64,000 nt of DNA from Macrothele yani (lineage: Eukaryota; Arthropoda; Arachnida; Araneae; Macrothelidae). The stretch spans positions 82,125,127 to 82,189,126 of the forward strand of contig CM077023.1 of the NCBI GenBank assembly GCA_039090855.1. The letters run 5' to 3'. Position 1 is the stretch's first letter. Every line of letters starts with the position of its first letter. The notes under the pieces were generated by a model. The model saw only the letters and a list, made by a program, of their open reading frames with translations, made no database searches and was not told the DNA's origin. A program made the translations under genes and the position numbers. Positions 10,676-21,014 of this stretch are shown here, one piece after another.

Positions 10676-11894
10676 CACTATCTACCAACAAGTAATTGGA
10701 CACCTGTGATAGCAAAGGAAAATGAAGTTTATTCACCTTCAATAGTTGGTGGAGCCTCCACGAGCGGCGATTACAGCTGCGACCCTCCGAGGCATACTCT
10801 CAACCAGGCGTTGTATGACGGCTAGCGGTATTTTCTTCCACTCGGCTTGGAGAAGACAGGTCAGTTCCTTCACCAATTTCGGACGGTGGGGGCACCCCTT
10901 AAGTCGCCGCTCCAACTCGTCCCAGAGGTGCTCGATAGGGTTAAGGTCCGGGCTCTGCGCAGGCCAGTCCATTCGATTAACCCCATTGTCACCATACCAA
11001 GCCATGGTGGACCTCGCAACATGACAGGTGGCATTTTCATCCTGAAAGTAACATGGGTCCACCCCGTAAAACTGTCACAACGTAGGAAGGGCATGGTCAT
11101 CCAAAATGGTGCAGTAGGTCTCGGCGTTGAGTCTAGCAGGAATTGCGACCAAGGGTCCCGTGCCATGCCAGGAGAAACACCCTTATAGCATAATTCCACC
11201 GCCGCCGAACTTCACAGTTGGCACAATACATTCCGGCAAGAGGCGTTCTCCAGGCAGACGCCAAACCCAGACCCTGCAACCCGAACGGTAGAGGGTGAAC
11301 CTTGATTCGTCGCTCCGGAGAACCTGTTTCTACTGTTCAACGGTCCACTGTGGACGTTCTTTGCACCACGTTAGCCGAGCAGCGCAATTGGACTTGGTGA
11401 TCAAAGGCTTGTGGGCGGCAGCACGTCCATGATAACTGAGCAGATGGGCTTCCTTACGGATGGTATTCGTCGAAAGAACACTCCCGGATGCCTGTTGAAA
11501 CTCCTCGCGGATGTGGCCTATCGATTTGGTGCTGTTCTTCCGAATTTCTCTGGCTAGCACCCGTCGGTCTCTAACTCCCAGTTTTTTGGGTCTGCCGGGT
11601 CGGGGCATATTCCAACAGTCACCTCACATCTTCCACTTGCCAATCACGTAGGCCACTGCCGATTTTGTGTACTTCAACTCGCTGGATATGTCACGTATGG
11701 ATCGGCCATTTCTGTGATACCCGACGATTACACTTTTCTCGAAATCAGAGAGCTCCGAACTGCGTGGCATCTTGCATGCGACTGTTTGCGTTGTTGTTTC
11801 CCACACGATATTTAACGGTGGCGGCCGTGACGTGTATCAGGACCGCAGATATCGTCGATTGCAGGGGTGTCCAATTACTTGTTAATAGATAGTG
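10676..11894 (-). mobile_element. Tc1-like DNA transposon (Tc1-C)
   Basis: The inverted ends CACTATCTACCAACAAGTAATTGGACACC (left) and the reverse complement of GGTGTCCAATTACTTGTTAATAGATAGTG (right) differ at only two positions. TA flanks both ends (10674-10675, 11895-11896). At 1219 bp it is a typical full-length Tc1-type element. Confidence 0.92.
10739..11770 (-). pseudogene. Tc1-C transposase pseudogene, nearly full length
   Basis: Starts MPRSSELSDFEKSVIVGYHR, a Tc1 helix-turn-helix (ISSELKYTKSAVAYVIGKW). A second domain follows with MPRPGRPKKLGVRDRRVL, then the catalytic core with [14 protein letters not shown] (first Asp), FQDENATCH (second site) and PDLNPIEHLWDELERR (Glu). It ends AARGGSTNY and a stop. 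At the second catalytic site the family's DDN appears as DEN, an Asp-to-Glu change. In-frame stops or shifts lie after GKWKM, TVEQ, GIML and LPTL. Apart from these it covers the usual ~340 codons, so it is the best-preserved transposase here. Confidence 0.9.
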
Positions 11895-12044
11895 TATAAT
11901 CGCCTTACGGTAACGGGTAGTGTTTCGAAGAATTCCTGTTCAGGAAGGCCACGTGTTGCTGATGCGAAGATGGAATCCATTACACAAGCGTTTCAACAGG
12001 GTCCAGGCAAATCGACAAGACGGCATCTCGGAAATTTTTAATAC

Positions 12045-12519
12045 TATATTCAACAGCCCAGAAAATGCTTCTTAAAAGTCTAAAATTGTTTGCTTACAAA
12101 GAGCAAAATTTGCAAGCTCTCCACGCATAGAACAAACCTAAACGGATGGAATTCGCGGTAGATCTTCTAGGTAAAATTAATATCGAACAGGACATCGCCA
12201 AGGGACTGGAATTTTTCTTGCCCACCCAGTTCAAGGTGTGCTATTTTTCAATTTTTTGACATTAAATATAATCAGGTGTTTTTTGTCTTTTAGTCCTACG
12301 TATTTCCTCCCTTTTCAAGTGAAAGGTTATCAAATAGCATCCGCAGGATCATGAAAATTCAGTTCTCCACTTTTCCAAATCCTTAGTTTAAGCCTCTTAT
12401 GTTAGTATGGTCTGGAGCGAATAATGTGGGTGGATAGGAATTCACTGAGGGGGGGGGTGATTATTAATTGCTCTGTTGTTTGTTCTTCTAAGTAGGAGAT
12501 TCCAACACGGAAAGTGAAG
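12045..12519. other. no recognisable feature
   Basis: Unassigned sequence with a G8 run near 12449. Confidence 0.4.
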
Positions 12520-12747
12520 TCTAAAGGCGGCCACAGACACACACGTTTGAGTGTCACGCCAGCAAACGGGGGATTTTTGTGCATGAGGCGGCATGTAGCG
12601 TGGAGGTGAAGAGGATTTCAGGCAGGCGTCGAAGAGCTTCACTTCTGCTTCACTCCACGCTACATGCCGACTCAGGCACAAAAATCCCCGTTTTCAAACT
12701 GTTAAGATACTGAAACTCAAACATGGGTGTCTGTGGCCGCCTTTAAG
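12520..12747. mobile_element. fold-back MITE with ~95-bp inverted repeats
   Basis: The left arm, CTAAAGGCGGCCACAGACAC through GGCATGTAGCGTGGAG, is mirrored by the right arm ending GTGTCTGTGGCCGCCTTTAAG, with a short spacer at 12614-12647. The inner ~40 bp match best; the middle of the arms has diverged. There is no coding capacity. The superfamily is not clear from the ends. Confidence 0.75.
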
Positions 12748-14510
12748 CTATACAAGCACTCTGAAATCTGCCCCGGGACAGTGAGAGAGCGGAGCGGGAC
12801 GATGCGAACGGCTGCTTTGGAGGAGAAGAGTGCAAGGCAATGCCGCGGGCTTGAAGGAAGCGAGCTAAGGAGTAGGAAGGTGTTGTGTCTGCTTCTCATG
12901 ACGTTAAAATTTAATTTAGGAAAACAATTGGAACGTTTTTTTTGTTGTTTTTTTAAGAAGCTTTTTAAGTACAGTACTATTTGCGTAAGCAAAAATGCAA
13001 AATTTTGAAAAGCAGCAAGAAAAAAGTAGGTTTTCAGCAAGAAAAATTCACTGAAAAAAAATATTAGGATGACATTCTACCAACACTTATCTTACACCAC
13101 TTAACCATTTGTCATTGACATGTTATCTTGTTCGTTTACCAGTGGTGTAACTAGTCTGATCCAGGTGTGTGTATGTGAGTGTATACAGGTGAGTGGAATC
13201 ACACCGAATTCCTTTGTAGCAGGTAGTAAAAAGCGTTAAAAATTCTCTCTCTCTCTCTCTTTCAGTGCTTTGTAAATAAAAGTGGTTATCAAACTTGCCT
13301 CGGCAAAAGTAATACCTTCCCACCCAGATTTCGAAGTCTGGCCACGTCCCTGATATCGGTAAATTTAAGCTTTCGGACGAAGCAAAATTTCCTGCGCCGT
13401 GCAATGTTAACCACCAAAACATTTGAATATAAGATTCGGCCTCCATACATGCTGCACGCGAGCATGAGAGAAGCAGTGCAAAAAAAATCAATGTCTAGTG
13501 TGGTGTCATGCATGACAGGATAATCGGGGAATAAAATATGCCCTTTTATGCGGGAGGGTGTTAAAAAAGAACTTACCTTTTGCCTACAAACTTTTTTATT
13601 TCTCCTCAGCTTTCCGTTGGCCCACCTATGTGTCCTGCCTTTCTGTCATTACACTGCTTCGCATTTCTTCCCTCAATTTCTTCCATCCAATCATCTGCTA
13701 AATATATAAAAAAAAAATAATAATAAATTTTACAGTATTATACTTTGGAAATTCATATAAAACTTCATAATATCGGAAAGGATATATTTATTAAACACCA
13801 CTACATCTTAAGTATCAGTCAACATGAATTGGGAGTAATAAAGGTGTTTTACCCCTTTTAAATAAAAACAATTTAGCCTGTTGAATGCGAAGAATATCCC
13901 CCACGTGTCAAATACAGGAAAATAAAAATAGTTTTGTCTCATTACGTTCATTCATTCATTGTAGCTCTTAATCAAATTGGGATATAAATCTAATTCAAAC
14001 ACGAAGACATCTTCAATAAAGGAAGTTCAAGGTGTTTCTGTTGTTTAAGTTCGGATATTATGTTAAAATGATTCTGAACCATCTAAAGTTTTCAGTACAG
14101 AAGGGCGTGTTCTAAACATTTTCTGAAAGCATAATTTCTCCATTTTAATTCTCATATATAATTTAAAATTTTCCATTTCCGTTGTGCAATTCCGTACAAA
14201 AATGTTGTGCTTTCTTGCCATAACAACGAAAACAAGTTTTTCGCCATCGAAACTTGCGTGAAATCGTGCTTTGATATCTCTGGACTTGCCGTCTGAGCTG
14301 CATAACGTCACACGATCAAAGTCATTTTAACAACTGCTTGGAAACACGAAATAAAAAACGTTACGTCACAAATATTTCGTTCTGTTTTGTTGATTATAAA
14401 CGATATTTGAGGAACACGTGCATGGATTTATAAATAATTGAACGACGTATTTCCGACGTATTGAACGACGTATTTCCTTTTACTTGTTCTGTATTAAGAT
14501 CCAGTACTGG
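12748..14510. other. unassigned, with a (CT)n microsatellite
   Basis: A (CT)n run lies at about 13241-13262. Minus-strand frames of 107 and 122 codons (12717-13040, 13123-13491) are low complexity and carry no motif I can name. Confidence 0.4.
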
Positions 14511-14545
14511 GGGAGCTAGTTGTCCGCGAACTACAACTAGCTCCC
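14511..14545. repeat. perfect 13-bp hairpin
   Basis: GGGAGCTAGTTGT and ACAACTAGCTCCC are exact reverse complements around a 9-base loop. Just upstream, the phrase GACGTATTTCC is repeated in tandem (14443-14477). Confidence 0.8.
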
Positions 14546-15407
14546 TCACTACGGAACTGAATATTTAAAATTTATTACTTGACACAAGGCTAATACCGTT
14601 TAGGTGCTCCTCATGGTAGTCGTAAAACACTAAAAAAAATAAAAAAAAATAGCTGACCCTCGTTTTCCTACATTTTGATTTTATGCAGGTGTATTAGTTT
14701 ATTCTGAATAATGTACTTAATAGTATATGAGATTTATTTAATTTAATTATAACCACTGATAATAATGACACGAAACGTATCAGCTAGCTACGTCATACAG
14801 CTGTTACGTCACACGTTGACATAATTTCGTCCTGGAAGTAATTTTCAGTGACTGAACACCTGCCCGAAAACACGAAAAGCAATGCGTGACGTCACAAATA
14901 TTTATCTTTCAGCTGTCGCTAATGGTGATTACGTGTATTATACAACATGAACAGCGGAAAATGTAGTTATTAAGTAGTCGCTGTATTAATTTCATTCCGT
15001 ACTGTTTTAAACCTGTCATTTTCGACGGGTAATGTCTAGTTCATTAATAAAAATCAGTACGCTTTGATAAATATGGGGCATATTCAGACACTCTTGAAAG
15101 TATTTCTTGTAGTTTATGACAATGCGAAAAGGCAAAATTTTCAGTGCTCCTGATATAAGAAATGAAGTTTAACCCAAACGAAAAATCAGCATAGAAAACA
15201 ACAGCAACAAAAATCATTTTTCACGATTTTATTTTCATTTATTTAAAACCCCTTGTTTTTTCCTTTGATCTCAAGTAATATTTCGATCGATATCAAAAGT
15301 AAAAAGCGGAGCATGTTCAAACTATGATACAAATGTGAAGAGTTCACAAATATGGTTAAATTCTCTCAGTGGATACAAACTACACATGTCCAATCCCGAG
15401 TAAAACA
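14546..15407. other. no recognisable feature
   Basis: AT-rich unassigned sequence leading into the 239-bp tandem array. Confidence 0.4.
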
Positions 15408-16602
15408 CCAGAGAACCAAACAAGTATGGGTACATGCTTTGTTTGGTTCTCTGGTATGGCTTTCTTTCTTTCCTGGAGAAAGTAACTCAACATTAGATTT
15501 GGGCATCATTCTAGCTTTCGATCTTTATGGGCTTTGTTGAACCACAAAGAAGAGAATTCCTCCGTTTTATTTGATACTGCAGTTTTCCGCATAATGCAAA
15601 ATCTTTAAACAATGGGAAATCTTGAAAGTCGAATCCGTGTAAAACACTAGAGAACCAAACAAGTATGGGTACATGCTTTGTTTGGTTCTCTGGTATGGCT
15701 TTCTTTCTTTCCTGGAGAAAGTAACTCAACATTAGATTTGGGCATCATTCTAGCTTTCGATCTTTATGGGCTTTGTTGAACCACAAAGAAGAGAATTCCT
15801 CCGTTTTATTTGATACTGCAGTTTTCTGCATAATGCAAAATCTTTAAACAATGGGAAATCTTGAAAGTCGAATCCGAGTAAAACACCAGAGAGCCAAAGA
15901 AGTATGGGTACATGCTTTGTTTGGTTCTCTGGTATGGCTTTCTTTCTTTCCTGGAGAAAGTAACTCAATATTAGATTTGGGCATCATTCTAGCTTTCGAT
16001 CTTTATGGGCTTTGTTGAACCACAAAGAAGAGAATTCCTCCGTTTTATTTGAAACTGCAGTTTTCTGCATAATGCAAAATCTTTAAACAATGGGAAATCT
16101 TGAAAGTCGAATCCGAGTAAAACACCAGAGAGCCAAACACGTATGGGTACATGCTTTGTTTGGTTCTCTGGTATGGCTTTCTTTTTTCCTGGAGAAAATA
16201 ACTCAACATTAGATTTGGGCATCATTCTAGCTTTCGATCTTTATGGGTTTTGTTGAACCACAAAGAAGAGAATTCCTCCGTTTTATTTGATACTGCAGTT
16301 TTCTGCATAATGCAAAATCTTTAAGCAATGGGAAATCTTGAAAGTCGAATCCGAGTAAAACACCAGAGAACCAAACAAGTATGGGTACATGCTTTGTTTG
16401 GTTCTCTGGTATGGCTTTCTTTCTTTCCTGAAGAAAGTAACTCAACATTAGATTTGGGCATCATTCCAGCTTTCGATCCTTATGGGATTTGCTGAACCAT
16501 AAGGAAGAAAATAATGTCTTTGTTTTATTTGATACTGCAGTTTTCTACATAATGCAAAAATTTTAAACAATGTGAAATCATTGAAAGTTAAGAATAGGTA
16601 AA
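15408..16602. repeat. 239-bp tandem array, five units, each with a hairpin
   Basis: Five units begin at about 15408, 15647, 15886, 16125 and 16363 (period 239, 239, 239, 238). Each opens with an inverted repeat, CCAGAGAACCAAACAA and TTGTTTGGTTCTCTGG around a ~15-base loop. It is perfect in units 1 and 5; in units 2-4 the left arm has one to three changes. The body of units 1-4 is nearly identical, while the tail of unit 5 (after about 16460) has diverged. A minus-strand frame of about 73 codons recurs in each unit, but 239 is not a multiple of 3, so units cannot be read through as one protein; I take the frame as incidental. Confidence 0.92.
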
Positions 16603-16997
16603 ACATAAATACTTGCCTTTATTATTTTGCCTTTATTACTTGAAGGTTGCCTTCATTATTTTGAAGGTAAAAGCTCAGATTATAAGAAGAAACAATTCGG
16701 CTATATTTTTGTTTATGTAAGCGCAGCAAAAAATGGATCTAAGACTATTATATAAGTAACTGAAGATTTCTACAGAAACCATGACAGTTTCTAATAAACA
16801 TTGTAAAAAGGCGATTGCTTACTTTCCGGTTTAATATCTCAGTTTGAGCCACTGTTACAGAACGCTTTTGAAATTAAAAATTATCTATTTAAATATAATT
16901 TACACAGTAGAATCGTGAAAAACAAAGCAGTCGTTTACAACAAAGCACAGAGAATAAAACCTATATAATAGGCTACGTCTGTCCCTAACGCTCTGGG
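16603..16997. other. no recognisable feature
   Basis: AT-rich. Starts with a short triplication of CTTTATTATTTTG-like words (16616-16665). Confidence 0.4.
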
Positions 16998-17135
16998 GGC
17001 CGCGGATGGCTTGGTGCTCAACGTTCGTGACTGCCACGAAGAAACCTCAGGTTCGCATTGCAGAGTAATTTCACAAAAAGAAATAAAATTACAAAGTGAT
17101 TCATAAAAAGGAATAAATTTACAGAGTAATTCATA
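16998..17135 (+). repeat. SINE-1 head followed by a 30-bp tandem
   Basis: GCCGCGGATGGCTTGG through GGTTCGCATTGC (16998-17062) is a decayed SINE-1 tRNA head, close to the intact one at 19598. The SINE body is missing. Instead there are about three copies of a ~30-bp unit of the form CAGAGTAATTCATAAA-GAATAAAATTA. Confidence 0.6.
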
Positions 17136-17738
17136 AACAGAATCAGTGATATTATAAAATTTTCAGTCACAGCTTTTTCACCTGTACATGGCACGGGCTA
17201 TGGCTGGTAATATAGTAATGCATTTCAAAACGTAGCGACTCCATACTTCACTTTAAATATACGACTTTGGCATGTTTATCAGGCAAATAAAGAGAATTAA
17301 CATTAGCGCTATGTTCGTTTTTTCTTTCGTGAACAAAAACACTTTGGCCAATGAGAACATTCCCATGGACTGTTAATTTAATTGATTGAGCACGCAAAAA
17401 GTCATGAATGTGTGTGTGCGCTCGCGCACGTGTTTGTGTTAACAACCTTTGGGATCTTAAAAACTGATGTCAAAAAATTTGGTATCCTGATATTCACGTA
17501 AAACAATTCGCTATTTTTATGAATTTTATTTATTTATTTTGCTGTTATATTTTCTCAACAACATGAAATCGTAAATTAGTAAGCCTCCACGAACAATATT
17601 CTTTGCATCGGACCTCGTTCGTAGCGAAGTAAATACCCCTGTCAGTAGAGAATACAAAAGCTATTTGAATCATTTGGACACTATTGTACAAGTTGCGTGC
17701 GTACAGGAACATGTTTATTTAATACTTTTTGTTTAGGG
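17136..17738. other. no recognisable feature
   Basis: Unassigned. Short GTGTGTGTG and GCGCTCGCGC words near 17410-17430. Confidence 0.4.
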
Positions 17739-17945
17739 AGGGGGTTTAACGGCTATCACGAGCAACTGCAAGGGCTACATTAAAAAGCAGTTTCCCGTCC
17801 CTAATTTAGGGCCGCTGGTTCTGGAGAAGAGAAACAGCCAGTGCCGTAAGGCAAGGCAAGCGTACCATCCATGCCTCATCCCGAACTCGAACCAGGATTC
17901 ACGGACTGTCAGAAGCCAGCGCTCAGACCACTAATCCCCTGGGCG
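17739..17945 (-). repeat. SINE-2 copy, diverged
   Basis: Minus-strand element. Plus-strand landmarks are GGTTTAACGGCTATCACGAGC, CCGTCCCTAATTTAGGGCC, CAGTGCCGTAAGGCAAGG, ATGCCTCATCCC and a decayed head ending at CCCCTGGGCGAC. Confidence 0.7.
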
Positions 17946-18675
17946 ACTCGTTTATTCAAAATTTTATTCTCTTGTAAAAGCAACTTTGAAAAGTGTGTGC
18001 CTGTAGTATGTGCCAGTGTCGCTAGCTAAATGCTCGTGTTTGTAGAAAATCTAAAACTCTTTTGAAGAATTAAGTATGTTAAAATGTGGATTTAGCACAT
18101 CAGATTCAGGCAGAAACGTAAATAAAAAACAAACTGGGGAATGACAAAAAGTGGAAGTTTTTGAAATCCATCAGGACGAAAAAAAAAGTTAATGAAGAAT
18201 AGAACAGAAAATTACAGTACTTTTTTTCTACTGTAAGTTGGTGCATTTTATTAAAATAAAGCAATTTTTTCCTAATATAAGGCGCATTGCAACAAGGAAA
18301 TAAAAAAGGGAAACACTTTCGGAGGGAATGAAAAAAGGGAAACACTTTCGGATAAATGAACGTAACAGGAAAAGACAGTAGCTTTATAGTGAAAAAAAAT
18401 ATAAAATTCGGCGGCGTGATAACGATCAAAATCGATTTATTTAACAGAATCAGGGTGAAAATTGTGAGATTCAAAGAAAAGAGTAGCATTGTTATCCAAT
18501 CAACGACTCTTGATGGGATCAAACGGAAAAAACATTGATCCTGGCATAGTTTCCATCTACTCAATAAACGCATTAGTTTTCTGTAGACACAACAAAGGCA
18601 ATGAAAATGCACACTTAAGAACATAGCCTTTTCTAGTGGGAGAGCTAACGGTAGAATGTCATAACTGAGGTGCTC
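17946..18675. other. unassigned, with a short direct repeat
   Basis: AAAAAGGGAAACACTTTCGG occurs twice near 18304-18352. A 172-codon minus-strand frame (18106-18624) is highly F/L/S-biased, and I see no domain or gene context. Most likely chance. Confidence 0.4.
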
Positions 18676-18894
18676 TTACTTTAGAAAATGAACGTCACCA
18701 TTCGGGAAAAAGTGCAACACTGCTGGGTGTACAGAGTCAGTAAGCAATTCATGATAGTGGACACCAATCATACGTTGTCCCACATGCACCAGGGGCCTGA
18801 GTTTCTGCCAGGTACACAGGCCCCACACCATACAACCACCTCCATCGTCTTGCAGTGTGGAGAGACTATGCAAGATGAATCGAGTGCCTCATGT

Positions 18895-19549
18895 TGTAAC
18901 GTATACTCTATATTCACTTTCCTTTTGATTTTTACTATCTCTGGTTATTTCATTTTACTATGTAAATTATCTTCTTACTGGACGAGATGTTATTTCACCC
19001 GCTGAATGAGATCTGGCAATGAGTGTAAGTCATGACGTGGTGGTAGCCAGTATAAATAGGCGCGTTCAACGATACCTGAGGAGAGCGTTTGTTGTTGTAT
19101 AGAGAGAGCGTTGGTTTATGTGAAAGAGAGCGTTTGTTGTTGTACGAAGTGAGCAGTGGTTTATGTGTCAGAAAGCTGGTGCTGTATAAAGAGAGTTCGT
19201 TTATGTGAGAGCGAGAAGTTCATAATAAAGAGTTTAAGTAAGTACGTCTTTCTCAGTTCATAGTACTGTCAGACCTCTGTCTGGCTGTTAGGTTTATTTC
19301 ATTTAGTGTTATTAGTAACAACCAGCATTAAGACTTTATTCATCTTAATTACTACTACAACATTACTACCAGTTATAAGTTTGTTCATTACTATTCCTAC
19401 ACTACTAGCAGGAGACTTTATTCATAATTAATAACACAACAACCATTAGAAGAAGCGTTAGCTTAGAAGAAGCTGAATTCATTACATTATAATTGAAGGA
19501 AGCTATATTCACGATAATTAGCTTAGTAGTAAAAGCCATATTCATTATA
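18895..19549 (+). mobile_element. probable solo LTR, 655 bp, inserted in Tc1-E
   Basis: Starts TGTAACGTATACTC and ends ATTCATTATA, flanked by ATGT at 18891-18894 and 19550-19553. Removing it with one ATGT rejoins the transposase frame, so the borders are well supported. LTR-like contents in order are TATAAATAG (TATA box) at about 19051, an AATAAAG polyadenylation signal at about 19223, and a GT-rich stretch with CTGTCTGGCTG after it. A related 443-bp copy lies at 57057-57499. No internal retroelement genes are present. The orientation follows the promoter and polyadenylation order. The non-canonical TA end leaves some doubt about the class. Confidence 0.65.
19051..19058 (+). promoter_or_regulatory. 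TATA box of the solo LTR
   Basis: TATAAATA in the U3-like part of the LTR, about 170 bp before its AATAAAG signal. Inferred from position only. Confidence 0.4.
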
Positions 19550-19595
19550 ATGTTGTTTGCGCCAAATACGTACGCGACCATTGACTGAGTGGAGT

Positions 19596-19908
19596 GGGCC
19601 GCGGGTGGCCTAGTGGTCAGCGTTCGTGACTGCCATGGAAATAACCTCAGGTTCGATCCTGGGCAGGTACAAACGTTCGAAACACTAAATAACCGCCGTG
19701 CGTCGGATGGGCACGTTAAGCGGCCGGACCCCGGGTACTGGCACCCCGGTAGTAAATAAGGGCGTCTTCTGCCTCGCTTCCGTGTGGCTTCCCTATCGGG
19801 TACTCTAGCCAAAATCGCCTAGCTTCCTATTTGTAAGGGTTGTTTAAGACCTGGGGTCAGACACTCCCTTCCTAAAATCCTCTACATATGATCTGATCTG
19901 ATGATCTT
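19596..19908 (+). repeat. SINE-1, complete 313-bp copy with 12-bp target duplication
   Basis: Head GGCCGCGGGTGGCCTAGTGG (A box) and CAGGTTCGATCCTGGGC (B box). The body has CGCCGTGCGTCGGATGGGCACGTTAAG in two parts, and the tail has GGGTTGTTTAAGACC and CCTAAAATCC, ending in (ATCTG)2-GATGATCTT. It is flanked by exact ACTGAGTGGAGT at 19584-19595 and 19909-19920. The short tandem repeat at its 3' end suggests that a LINE ending in simple repeats, not poly(A), mobilised it. Confidence 0.88.
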
Positions 19909-20514
19909 ACTGAGTGGAGTAAAACCGCCACTCGTCAGACCAACACAGTCTATTCCAGTCATCCGGCGTCCAACTTGCATGATCTTTGCATCAGGCGATT
20001 CTTTTGCGCCGATGAACCGTGGTTAGGAGAGGATGTCGTCAGGGTCGTCTGCTGTTACAGCCCATACGTGCGAGCGTGCGACGCATTGTCATGAGAGATA
20101 CTGTTCCAGGTTGACTTCCTAGTATTGGACAGTCAGCTGTTGAACAGTGTTGGCCTGTAGGAGTCGTCGGACTCGGTGCTCATCTCTCGCTATCCTGAGA
20201 AGTTTTGCCTCCGGGTCGTTTGCCCATTTTCACGCCAGTCCTAACTTGGCGGCTCGTGAAAAACTCACCAATTCAGCCGTTTAGGAAATCGAGGCACCGG
20301 CTCTCCAAGGTCCACAATTTGTCATTTGACAAAGTCCGATAAATTCTTCCGATTCCCCATTACGCTCCGAATTTTACTACCTACTGCTCCACTGAACTTT
20401 ATATATGCTACGTCGGTCGAGTAATCACCCCCTCTCGGAAACCACGTGGTCAACGGGGCCGTATCCACTTTTGATAGGGGTGGTCATAATTCAGTGATCA
20501 CTCGGTGTAGCTTT

Positions 20515-20765
20515 AAATACTATCAGTGGTCGTTATACCCCGAAACCAGATTAAAAAAAAAAAAGATCAAGGGGAAATATAAAATTAAAAGGAATTCTAT
20601 AGTTTTCTGTAGGTTTTGTAACTTTATTTATCAATGACATTCATAGCTTGTCATCTGTGTCTGTTATTATTCTGTTTACCATGGCACCTTTAGGTCCTAC
20701 AGAAGAAAAACCTTTTCAAGGTAACTACACTTGTCAGCACCAACGTGATTCCTAGCATGACCTTG
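20515..20765. other. no recognisable feature
   Basis: A-rich unassigned spacer between Tc1-E and a SINE-2. Confidence 0.4.
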
Positions 20766-20779
20766 GTATGACAAAGTTT

Positions 20780-21000
20780 TTTTTTTTTTTTTGATTGATA
20801 GTTTAACGATCCCCGTGAGCAACTCAATGGGCTATAAGCAGTCGTCCTTTCCTAATTTAGGGTCACGGGTTCCAGGGAAGGGAGAGAGCCAGTGCCGTAA
20901 GACAAACACAACATCCATGTCTCACCGGGATTCGAGCCCGGACCCATCACGGACGAAGGATCAGAAGCCGTCGCTTAGACCACTGCGTCATCGGAGCGGT
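20780..21000 (-). repeat. SINE-2, full copy with 14-bp target duplication
   Basis: Minus-strand element: the tRNA-like head is at the right end (GGGATTCGAGCCCGG as the B-box complement near 20928) and the poly(A) tail at the left as T14. It is flanked by exact GTATGACAAAGTTT at 20766-20779 and 21001-21014. Confidence 0.9.
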
Positions 21001-21014
21001 GTATGACAAAGTTT

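Larger units (their letters stand above)
10544..12044 (+). pseudogene. remnant of an HTH transposase, split by Tc1-C
   Basis: The sequences on either side of Tc1-C appear to be one older coding region. Left (10551-10670) reads as a decayed MAFSVQMIH...QCKYTAEF segment. Right (11899-12044) reads LTVTGSVSKNSCSGRPRVAD and ITQAFQQGPGKSTRRHLG. The pattern TGSV...SGRPRV...AF..GP.KSTRR is typical of the N-terminal helix-turn-helix module (DUF4817-like) found in mariner-related and other arthropod elements. No catalytic domain follows. The assignment rests on motif style only. Confidence 0.45.
18676..20361 (-). pseudogene. Tc1-E transposase pseudogene in three pieces
   Basis: Starts MGNRKNLSDF (20361 downward), the same N-terminal style as Tc1-D. 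Frameshifted DNA-binding segments follow. A segment with KRIA, SWTPDDW and the catalytic SDEWRF (first Asp) reaches the SINE site at 19909. Between the SINE and the LTR lies NGRVRIW. Beyond the LTR the frame continues HEALDSSC, DGGGCMVWG, LRPLVHVGQRM and HPAVLHFFPNGD. If the SINE plus one target duplication, and the LTR plus one, are left out, reading runs on in one frame across both junctions. The second Asp, the Glu and the C terminus are absent. Confidence 0.8.
18676..20507 (-). mobile_element. Tc1-like transposon (Tc1-E), 3' end lost, with two nested insertions
   Basis: The right (5') end has GGTGGTCATAATTCAGTGATCA at 20480-20501, a Tc1 inverted-repeat style shared with Tc1-A and Tc1-D, and a TA at 20508-20509. 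The left end is missing: the coding region stops being recognisable at about 18670, before the second catalytic Asp. A solo LTR (18895-19549) and a SINE (19596-19908) lie inside. Confidence 0.75.

Noticed and set aside
15511..16448. family of four ~73-aa tandem genes on the minus strand
   Set aside because: They are the same frame in repeated 239-bp units. The period is not a multiple of three and starts and stops follow the repeat, so the frames are a by-product of the repeat.
15408..16602. CRISPR array
   Set aside because: Units are 239 bp and nearly identical throughout, with no short repeat and unique spacers. It is a tandem repeat in an animal genome.
18106..18624. 172-codon minus-strand gene
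   Set aside because: F/L/S-rich low-complexity translation with no motif, no relation to neighbours, in AT-rich DNA where such frames arise by chance.
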